DNA from: Alphaproteobacteria bacterium
GTDB lineage: Bacteria > Pseudomonadota > Alphaproteobacteria > UBA828
Assembly (NCBI GenBank): GCA_022820945.1
Contig: JAJEEP010000127.1
Coordinates: 1 to 64,000, forward strand
Reading direction: 5' to 3'
DNA: 64,000 nucleotides
This document shows, one piece after another, positions 15,388-22,219 of this stretch. Position numbers and translations under genes: made by a program. A model generated the notes under the pieces. That model did no database searches, had not been told where the DNA came from, and was given only the letters and a program-made list of their open reading frames with translations. Each line of letters starts with the position of its first letter. Position 1 is the stretch's first letter.

Positions 15388-15910
15388 CCTCGGCGGCGCC
15401 ATGATCTCCTTCGTGCGGGACCTCGATCCCGCGCTGATGGGGCTGATCGGGGCGGCCTGCTACCTGCTCGCGCTGCTGGCGTTCGTCCAGGGATGTGCGC
15501 GGCTGCTGCGCCTCTCGGAGGACCGCTTCAACGGACCGTCCGCCGCAGGCACGGCGCTCTGCTTCCTGGTCTGCCTGGTCATGGCGAGCTTCCCCTCGTG
15601 GCTCGCCGCCGGCGGCGAGAGCCTGTTCGGGCAGGGAACCGCAGCCTCCGCCAGCCTCGGGCACCGCTCCGGGCGGGGCGCCGACTACGACGCGCTCATC
15701 GGCGCCGTGCTCACCGTCGTGGGCTGGGTCGGCCTCCTGGCGTTCCTGCGCGGCGTATTCGTGCTGCGCGCGGCAGCGGACGGGGTGCCCGGCGCGAGCG
15801 CCGGGCGGGCCGCCATGCACATGCTGGGCGGCGTCTGCGCCTGGCACATCGAGAGCCTGATCGGGGCGGTGCAGGCCAGCCTCGGCATCCAGGTCCTGAG
15901 GATCACATGA
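15374..15910 (+). CDS. TraQ/DotE (IcmC)-like membrane protein
   Basis: 178 aa from ATG 15374. Four membrane spans are visible: LMGLIGAACYLLALLAFVQG, AGTALCFLVCLVMASFPSWL, LIGAVLTVVGWVGLLAFLRG and a C-terminal amphipathic MHMLGGVCAWHIESLIGA. The arrangement and the position between dotG and dotP fit TraQ/DotE/IcmC, small polytopic proteins of the inner-membrane complex whose exact role is unknown. The ending GGVCAWHIESLI is shared with IcmC/IcmD-type proteins. It overlaps the ATG at 15907. Confidence 0.7.
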   Translation: MQRNDLGGAMISFVRDLDPALMGLIGAACYLLALLAFVQGCARLLRLSEDRFNGPSAAGTALCFLVCLVMASFPSWLAAGGESLFGQGTAASASLGHRSGRGADYDALIGAVLTVVGWVGLLAFLRGVFVLRAAADGVPGASAGRAAMHMLGGVCAWHIESLIGAVQASLGIQVLRIT

Positions 15911-15921
15911 AGGAGACGACC

Positions 15922-16326
15922 ATGACCATCGCAATCGCGCCCCTGCGGGCGGCCACACCCCTGCGGGTGGGCACACCCCTGCGGGCGGCTGCACTGGCGG
16001 TCCTCGGGACCGCATGGTTTCTCGCCGCGCAGCCCGCGCTGGCGGTATCGCTCGGCGACATGGCCGACAAGGCGGCGGCGGACCTCGACGCGGTGCCGGG
16101 GCTGCTGGCCATCGGCTTCTACATCGTCGGCGCCGCCATCGCGGGCTTCGGGCTGCTCAAGCTCAAGCGCCACGTCGACCACCCGCAGCAGACCACGCTG
16201 GGATCGGGGCTCATCGCCATCCTGATCGGAGTGGCGCTGATCGCCGCGCCTGCGGTGATCAACGGTCTGGGCGACACCTTCGGCCTGGGCGGCGCGGTCC
16301 AGACCGTGGCCCGGCCCAGGCTCTGA
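15922..16326 (+). CDS. TraR/DotP (IcmD)-like membrane protein
   Basis: 134 aa from ATG 15922, placed 7 bases after AAGGAG; ATG 15907 would add five residues. An F2-repeat-derived N-terminus (PLRAATPLRVGTPLRAA) precedes a signal-like span (LAVLGTAWFLAAQPALA). Two more spans follow (LLAIGFYIVGAAIAGFGLLKL and GSGLIAILIGVALIAAPAVI), separated by the family motif KLKRHVDHPQQTTLG. This is the IcmD/DotP/TraR pattern: small inner-membrane proteins of the type IVB channel. Confidence 0.75.
   Translation: MTIAIAPLRAATPLRVGTPLRAAALAVLGTAWFLAAQPALAVSLGDMADKAAADLDAVPGLLAIGFYIVGAAIAGFGLLKLKRHVDHPQQTTLGSGLIAILIGVALIAAPAVINGLGDTFGLGGAVQTVARPRL
15938..15991 (+). repeat. F2 hairpin repeat cluster, 3 units
   Basis: CGCCCCTGCGGGCGGCCA, CACCCCTGCGGGTGGGCA and CACCCCTGCGGGCGGCTG in tandem at the very start of the dotP-like gene, read in a different frame (PLRAATPLRVG) from dotB/dotC. 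Confidence 0.9.
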
Positions 16327-16334
16327 GAACGGCG

Positions 16335-19300
16335 ATGCACCGCCCTCTCGAGGACGCGCTGGCGGCGAGCTGGACGCTCCGGCGCAAGCCGCTGGAGAGT
16401 TTCATGCTGCCGCAGGCGGCCGTCGGCGACGGCCTGCTCGCCTGCTCCGACGGCTCGCTGGTGTCGCTGTTCCGCATCGAAGGCGCGCGCTCCATGACGG
16501 GGCCGGCCGAGCTGGAGCGCTTCGTGGAGGTGGCCTGCCGGCGCCTCAACAGCCGACTCGCCGAACCCGGCCACGCGCTCCACCTGATGCTGGAGCGGGC
16601 CCCGGACGAGGCCGGGCCGCTGGTCCAGGGCGTGCACGCCAGGGCCGGGAGGCAGGCGGCGCGGCTGGGTCTCGAGTTGCGCGACGTTCTCGACGAGCGG
16701 TCGCGTTTCCTCGCGCCCCTGCTCGCCGCAGAGACCATGACGCTCGCCTGCTGGACCCGGCCCGCGGCGCTGACGGCAGCCGAGGCCAGACGCGGCCGCA
16801 AACGGCTGCGCGAACGGGCGAAGGGGTGGCTGCCCGAGCCGGGCGAGTCCCAGTGTCCCCATGCCGTGCTCGACGGGCTGGAGGCGCGCCACCGGGCGCT
16901 CACGGACACCCTGGCGGCGCTCTTCGGAGAGACGGGTATCGTTGCTGAGCGCCTCGGCGACGATGCGGCGCTGCGCACCACGCGGGTGCTGGTGAACGGC
17001 TCCGACACGACCGCGCCTGACTGGCGCCCGGTGACCGCCGCGAACGACGCTCCGGCCAGGGTGACCGAGCCGCCGGAGGCGGGGGCCTTCCCGCCGCCGC
17101 TGGCGCCGCAGGTCCTGATCCGCGAGCCTGCGCGCGCAGGAAGCGGCATCCGCATGGGCGGCCGCCTCTACGGCGCCCTCGATATGGTGTTGGGACCCAG
17201 GCGCGCGCCGCCCTTCGCGGAGTTCATGGAAGGTCTGGCGGAAGCCGGCATCCCCTGCCGCTTCTCGATCCTGATCGAGGGCGGAGGACTGCGCCGCCTG
17301 GGTGCTGCGGTGGCCCACATTGCGTCAGCCTTCCTCGCCTTCTCCCATCCCGACAGCCGCGCCGTGCGCGACGCCATGCGCGCCCTCGCCGAGCGTGACG
17401 CGGCCGCGCAGGCCGTGGTTCGCCTGCGCCTCGGCATGCTGACGTGGGTGAGTCCCGAAGAGGGAGAAGAAGAGCTGGCGCGGCGCCTGGGACGCCTGCA
17501 GCAGATCGCCGAGGGCTGGGGCGAGTGCGTGTTCTCGGCCCTGGTGGGCGATCCCCTGGAGGCCTTCGCATCCTCGGTCCCGGGTTTCTGCTGCGGCGGC
17601 ACCGCAGAGCCCGCGCTCGCGCCGATTTCGGAGGCGCTGCGCCTGCTGCCCGTCTGCCGCCCCGCGCCGCTCGCGCGAAGGGCGGTGAACCACCTGTTCC
17701 GGGCGCCCGACGGCAAGATGCTGCCCTGGTCCTGCGAGGAGGGCGAGCACCACGGCTTCGAGCTGATCCACGGCATCCCCGGACGCGGCAAGTCCGTGCT
17801 GATGAACAGCCTCACCCTGGCCCACGTTCTCCAGTCCGGGCAGGCGCGGCTGCCGCTGGCCGCCACCATCGACATCGGCCCCTCGTCCTCGGGCCTGATC
17901 TCACTGATCAAGGAGGCACTGCCGCCGGAGCGCCGGGCGGAGGCCGGCTGGTTCCCGCTCCGCATGAGCGCCGACTGCGCCATCAACCCCTGCGACACGC
18001 AGGTCGGCTGCCGCTCGCCCCTTCCGGCCGAGCGCGCGTTCCTGGAGAACCTGCTGGGCCTGATCCTGACGCCTGCGGGTGCCGCAGGGGTGCCCGACGG
18101 CATGCGCGAGCTGATCGGTCCCACGATCGCGGGCGCCTATGCGCTCCGCTCCGACCGGATCGCCGGCGCGGAGCCCAACGTCTATTCCGCAGGCCGGGAC
18201 GAAGAGGTCAACGGGGCGCTGGAGAGGGCCGGCCTCGGCCTTGCCGACGTTACCTGGTGGGACGTGGTGGACGCGCTGTTCAATGCGGGCGATCCGGTCG
18301 CGGCCTCCCGCGCCCAGCGCTACGCGGTGCCGGTGCTGGGAGACTTCCTCTCGGCCGTGCGCGAGCCTGCGGTTCAGGGCCTCGTGGGCGATGCCGTGCA
18401 CGGACACGGCGGCGAGACCGTGACGCAGGCCTTCATCCGCATCCTCACCGCGCTCGCGGGCTCCTGGCCCGCCATGTTCGCCCCCACCGCCTTCGACACC
18501 GGTGCCGCCAGGGTGGCGGCCATAGACCTGCGCGAGGTGGCGCCGAGGGGCTCGGCCGAGGCCGACCGCCAGACCGCCGCCTTCTACATGCTGGCCCGCC
18601 ACGCGCTCACCCGCCACTGGTGGATCGCCGACGAGGATATCGACCTGGTGCCCGAGCGCTACCGCGAGTGGCACCGCAGCCGCCTGCGCCAGATCCGCGA
18701 GACCCCCAAGCGCCTCGCCTTCGACGAGTTCCACCGCACTGGCGCGGCACCCGCCGTGCGCTCCCAGGTGGAGCGCGACGCCCGCGAGGCGCGCAAGCAC
18801 GGGGTGCGCCTCTGCCTCGCCTCCCAGCGTCTCGACGACTTCGGCGACGCCCTGGTGGAGCTCGCCAACCGCATCTGGGTGCTGGGCGCGGGCGGCAAGG
18901 CGGGGGAGATGGAGGCGCTTTCCCGGGTGTTCGATCTCAGCGCCACGGTGGCGGACGCGGTGTCGTACCGGCTCACGAGGCCGGGCCCCGAGGGCGCGCC
19001 GGCGCTGCTCATCGCCACCCATCCCGGGGGTCGCCTCGAGCAGGTGCTGCTGAACGCGCCGGGGCCGGTGGAGCTCTGGGCGCTGACCACCAGTCCGCGG
19101 GATGCGGCGCTCAGGGAGCGCCTGTGCGCCCGCCTTGCGCCGGCCGAGGCACGGGCGGCGCTGGCCAGGCGCTTCCCCACCGGCACTGCGGGCGCCTGGA
19201 TCGAGGCGGAGCTGCGCCGGCTGGAGCTGCGCGGCGCAAGGGTGGCCGCCTCCGAAAGCGACCTGCTCGACAGGCTCGCGGACGAGCTCGCGAGCGGCGG

Positions 19301-19346
19301 AACGATCGTTGCAACCATGACCGAGAGGAGAACGGAACCATGTTGA
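16335..19346 (+). CDS. dotO: DotO/IcmB/TraU-family secretion ATPase (VirB4-like)
   Basis: 1003 aa from ATG 16335. The VirB4-type ATPase of type IVB systems, docked at the cytoplasmic face. Walker A GIPGRGKSV is at residues ~480-488, and RLAFDEFHRT is the Walker B region. FELIHGIPGRG, ATIDIGPSSSGLISLI, CLASQRLDDFGD and NRIWVLGAGG are further conserved IcmB blocks. Length matches Dot/Icm DotO and R64 TraU (about 1000 aa). No hairpin repeats lie in this gene although it is the longest of the set. It overlaps the ssb-like gene by 7 bases. Confidence 0.9.
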   Translation: MHRPLEDALAASWTLRRKPLESFMLPQAAVGDGLLACSDGSLVSLFRIEGARSMTGPAELERFVEVACRRLNSRLAEPGHALHLMLERAPDEAGPLVQGVHARAGRQAARLGLELRDVLDERSRFLAPLLAAETMTLACWTRPAALTAAEARRGRKRLRERAKGWLPEPGESQCPHAVLDGLEARHRALTDTLAALFGETGIVAERLGDDAALRTTRVLVNGSDTTAPDWRPVTAANDAPARVTEPPEAGAFPPPLAPQVLIREPARAGSGIRMGGRLYGALDMVLGPRRAPPFAEFMEGLAEAGIPCRFSILIEGGGLRRLGAAVAHIASAFLAFSHPDSRAVRDAMRALAERDAAAQAVVRLRLGMLTWVSPEEGEEELARRLGRLQQIAEGWGECVFSALVGDPLEAFASSVPGFCCGGTAEPALAPISEALRLLPVCRPAPLARRAVNHLFRAPDGKMLPWSCEEGEHHGFELIHGIPGRGKSVLMNSLTLAHVLQSGQARLPLAATIDIGPSSSGLISLIKEALPPERRAEAGWFPLRMSADCAINPCDTQVGCRSPLPAERAFLENLLGLILTPAGAAGVPDGMRELIGPTIAGAYALRSDRIAGAEPNVYSAGRDEEVNGALERAGLGLADVTWWDVVDALFNAGDPVAASRAQRYAVPVLGDFLSAVREPAVQGLVGDAVHGHGGETVTQAFIRILTALAGSWPAMFAPTAFDTGAARVAAIDLREVAPRGSAEADRQTAAFYMLARHALTRHWWIADEDIDLVPERYREWHRSRLRQIRETPKRLAFDEFHRTGAAPAVRSQVERDAREARKHGVRLCLASQRLDDFGDALVELANRIWVLGAGGKAGEMEALSRVFDLSATVADAVSYRLTRPGPEGAPALLIATHPGGRLEQVLLNAPGPVELWALTTSPRDAALRERLCARLAPAEARAALARRFPTGTAGAWIEAELRRLELRGARVAASESDLLDRLADELASGGTIVATMTERRTEPC

Positions 19347-20422
19347 CGATGAACAGGGCGACGGTGCTGGGCCATGCCGGCCGCGATCCGGAGATGCGCA
19401 CGCTGCAGTCGGGCGGCGAGGTGGCGCTGTTCAGCCTGGCGACCAGGGAGCGGTTCACGCGCCGCGACGGCACGGCGGGCGAGGCCACCGAGTGGCACGC
19501 CATCGTGGCGTTCGGCAACGCGGCGCAGACGGTGCGCAAGATGGTGCGCAAGGGCGCGGCGGTTCTGGTCGAGGGGCGCATCGCGACGCGCACCTGGAAG
19601 GACAGGACGGGCAGGGAGCACCGGACCTCGGAGATCCTGGTCTCGGGTCCGCAGGCTTGCGTGAACGTGTTGACGAAGCGCGCCCGGGGGTCGGGCGGCG
19701 ATGACGATCCGCCCGGCGGCGCTGCGCCGGCAGGGGCGGCGAAAGCCGCGACCGAGGATCCCGGCGATGACCCCGCAGACGCGGCGGCCGGCTCCGGCGC
19801 GGTCGAGGATGCGGGCGCGGACGACGATGCCGACACGGGAACCGGCGCTGCCGCGGACCGCGCTTCGTCCGACGGTGCGGAGAGTGAGGGGGCTGCCCCG
19901 ACCGAAGCCGCTGCCGATGCGGCGGGCGCAACCTCCCTTCCGGCAGTCGAAAAGGCTGGGAACGAAACAGGTACTCATGCCCCGGCTTGTGCCGGGGACG
20001 GACCTGAAGAGGAAGCGAGGCCGGCAGGCGGCGAAGATGCCGGTCCCGGAACCCAGGACGTTCAGACCGATGAAGCCACCGGCGCGGCCGATGAGGACAC
20101 CGGCCATGACGGAGGGGATAGCGCGCCCGCCGCTTCCCCGGAGGGAACGGCCTCGGCTGAAGCGGCGTCGGCCGAGGCCGCCACTGCCGGCGTGGAGGGC
20201 AGCACGTCGGCGTTGGGAGAGCCGGAGACCGACACATGCGGCGAGCCAGGGTCCGGCGAAGCGACCGGCAGCGCCGAAGACACGTCCGACGGAGGTGTTG
20301 CGACGGGCGACGCCGGTGATGCTGTGACCGGCAAAGCCGAAGCCACCGACGCGGGGGATGCCGGCAGCGAGGCGGTAACGGCTGGGGTCGAAGGCCGGGC
20401 AAGCGATGCCGGCCATGACTAG
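19340..20422 (+). CDS. ssb: Single-stranded DNA-binding protein with very long acidic tail
   Basis: 360 aa from ATG 19340 (GAGAGGAGAACGG upstream). Residues 1-112 are a normal SSB OB-fold: NRATVLGHAGRDPEMRTL, EATEWHAIVAFGNAAQTV, GAAVLVEGRIATRTWKDRTG, SEILVSG. The remaining ~250 residues are low complexity, rich in Ala, Gly, Asp, Glu and Thr, and end GVEGRASDAGHD rather than the usual acidic DDDIPF tip that recruits partner proteins. It sits where R64 has traV. It probably coats transferred single strands in the recipient or donor. Confidence 0.85.
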   Translation: MLTMNRATVLGHAGRDPEMRTLQSGGEVALFSLATRERFTRRDGTAGEATEWHAIVAFGNAAQTVRKMVRKGAAVLVEGRIATRTWKDRTGREHRTSEILVSGPQACVNVLTKRARGSGGDDDPPGGAAPAGAAKAATEDPGDDPADAAAGSGAVEDAGADDDADTGTGAAADRASSDGAESEGAAPTEAAADAAGATSLPAVEKAGNETGTHAPACAGDGPEEEARPAGGEDAGPGTQDVQTDEATGAADEDTGHDGGDSAPAASPEGTASAEAASAEAATAGVEGSTSALGEPETDTCGEPGSGEATGSAEDTSDGGVATGDAGDAVTGKAEATDAGDAGSEAVTAGVEGRASDAGHD

Positions 20423-21002
20423 CAGGACCCTTCTCCTCGCGGGTGTCCTGGCACTGGCGCTCTCCCTCTGGCCGGCAGAAGCCTCGGCGGCCGGCGTGGT
20501 GGGAGCTGCCGGTGCCGAGTGTGCGCCGGAGGTGGAACGCGCGCTGATCGAGGGTGCACGCATGGGCGTCGAACGCGACGTGGCCGTCCTGCGCCATCCC
20601 GACCAGGGCATCCGCGACCCGGACTCGATCCTGGATTTCTCCTGCCTCGACGATCTCTTCGATTTCCGGCGCTTCGACATCCTCTTCGATCCGGGCAGGA
20701 GCATGTCCGACCTGCTTGGCCTTGTGCAGCGGCGCATCTGCGCGGCTGCACGCGAGGCATACCGCGGATACGTCGGCCGCCCCCTCAATGCGGCCCTCTA
20801 CACCGCGCGCATTCCCCGGCTGCCGGGGCTCGGTCCGGTCCACGTGATCGAGAGCGCGGGGCGCGCCGGGAGCGCCGAGCGGGACCAAGGCATTCCCCTG
20901 GACCGGCGCTTCCCGCTGGAACAGGGCGTTCCGCTGGACCACGGCGTTCCCTTGTACCAGGGAGTTCCCGTGTTTCGTAGCATCGTGGGAGGCGGTCGAT
21001 GA
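20406..21002 (+). CDS. Exported protein of the transfer operon, unknown
   Basis: 198 aa from ATG 20406 (ATG 20415 is an alternative). A signal peptide is clear (LLLAGVLALALSLWPAEASA). The mature part has CAPEVERALIEGARMGVERDVAVL and a Phe/Asp-rich stretch (DFSCLDDLFDFRRFDILFDP), with three cysteines in all. The last third is five F1 hairpin repeats (QGIPLDRRFPLEQGVPL...). Position between the dotO/ssb block and the TraW-like gene suggests a periplasmic accessory of the channel. No family is recognised. Confidence 0.55.
   Translation: MPAMTSRTLLLAGVLALALSLWPAEASAAGVVGAAGAECAPEVERALIEGARMGVERDVAVLRHPDQGIRDPDSILDFSCLDDLFDFRRFDILFDPGRSMSDLLGLVQRRICAAAREAYRGYVGRPLNAALYTARIPRLPGLGPVHVIESAGRAGSAERDQGIPLDRRFPLEQGVPLDHGVPLYQGVPVFRSIVGGGR
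20884..20973 (+). repeat. F1 hairpin repeat cluster, 5 units
   Basis: Five contiguous 18-bp units such as ACCAAGGCATTCCCCTGG, reading frame Gln-Gly-Val-Pro-Leu-Asp, at the 3' end of the exported protein gene. Confidence 0.9.
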
Positions 21003-22219
21003 GCACCGAGGCAATGACGACCGGGTCAACCACCGCCGGCGGTAGGGGCGCCCGGCCGCATGCCGCCGCGACGGGGCGCGCCGGCATGGTGCGGATTCTC
21101 CGCGGTGCGTGTGCCGCGGCGGTGGCAGCGATCGCGATCCTGGCGGCATCGCCCGCCGAGGCGCTTCGCTGCGACCGCACCGACAACGACCGCGCCGAGG
21201 CCAGCCGGGCGATCCGGGTCCTGACGGGCGAGATCGACGCCATGGAGCGGGCCATCATCGAGGCCTTGCGGCTCCAGACCGGCCAGCTCGCGGGCTACAC
21301 CGCGCAGAGCACCAAGGCGCTGACCCAGGCGCTCGACGCCCAGACCCGTCTCCAGGCCCAAACGGCGCGGGAGGTCGAGGAGACGCGGAGCATGAACGCG
21401 CACCGGCCGAGCCGGAGCGCGTGCTCGACGGTCACCGGCGTCACCGGTCTCGGGGCGACCCGGCGCGCCGCCGATGCCCACCGTGCTTCCGCAGGCGAGG
21501 TCGAGGCCGGGCGTATCGCGAGCGACCGCGCGGTGGTGGCGGAGGCCGGCAGCGCTGCCGACGGCGCGGCGCGGTTCGATACCGTGACCGGGCTCTATTG
21601 CAGCCCCGGCCGCGCCGGCGACGAGACCTGCCGGGGCGAAGACGCCTGGCACGGCGTCGATCTCAGACCTGGAATCCTCCTCGACCGCCGCACGTTCGGC
21701 AGCGAAGAGGAACTCCACGCCGCAATCGAGCTCTCGCGCAACCTGGCGGCGCCGGTGGTGCACGATCCCCTGCCGCTCGCGTCCGCCGAGACCGACCGGG
21801 AGCGCCGGCTGGTGCTGCTGGCGCGCGCCGCAGACGCGCGCACGGCGCTGGCTGCGGACTGGTTCGGACATGCCCGCAGCCTGCGCGCCCCGGGCGCCGA
21901 TCTCGGTGCCTGGGCAGATGCCGTGTCCGGCGGACGCGGGCGCGACACGGGAAAGCCGATCAGCCGCTACGCGCTGATGGAGCTGCTGGCGAGCCGCCGC
22001 TTCGAGGATCCCGCCCGGTTCGTGGCGTTGCAGGAGATGTCCGCGGACAACCTGCTGCGCGAGCTGGCGATGCTGACCTCCATCTCCCTCATGCTCGACT
22101 GGGAGCGCTTCCGGCAGGATGAGCGCCGGGGCGCCATGGAGGCGGCGCGGCTCGCTCTCGGGGTAGAAGAGATGCGCCGCCTGCCGGGCCTCACCGATCC
22201 GGGCGCCGCGCCCCGATGA
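20999..22219 (+). CDS. Exported TraW/IcmX-like candidate
   Basis: 406 aa from ATG 20999 (ATGA overlap). A hydrophobic export signal ends near residue 56 (AAAVAAIAILAASPAEALRC). The coiled-coil-like helix (EIDAMERAIIEALRLQTGQL...DAQTRLQAQTAREVEE) is followed by FDTVTGLYCSPGRAGDETC and an alpha-helical C-terminal half (SRYALMELLASRRFEDPARF, LLRELAMLTSISLML). The order before the dotA gene and the TGLYC...C motif fit TraW/IcmX of type IVB systems. A VirB5/TraC-like tip role is an alternative. Assignment rests on context more than on strong motifs. Confidence 0.4.
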   Translation: MSTEAMTTGSTTAGGRGARPHAAATGRAGMVRILRGACAAAVAAIAILAASPAEALRCDRTDNDRAEASRAIRVLTGEIDAMERAIIEALRLQTGQLAGYTAQSTKALTQALDAQTRLQAQTAREVEETRSMNAHRPSRSACSTVTGVTGLGATRRAADAHRASAGEVEAGRIASDRAVVAEAGSAADGAARFDTVTGLYCSPGRAGDETCRGEDAWHGVDLRPGILLDRRTFGSEEELHAAIELSRNLAAPVVHDPLPLASAETDRERRLVLLARAADARTALAADWFGHARSLRAPGADLGAWADAVSGGRGRDTGKPISRYALMELLASRRFEDPARFVALQEMSADNLLRELAMLTSISLMLDWERFRQDERRGAMEAARLALGVEEMRRLPGLTDPGAAPR

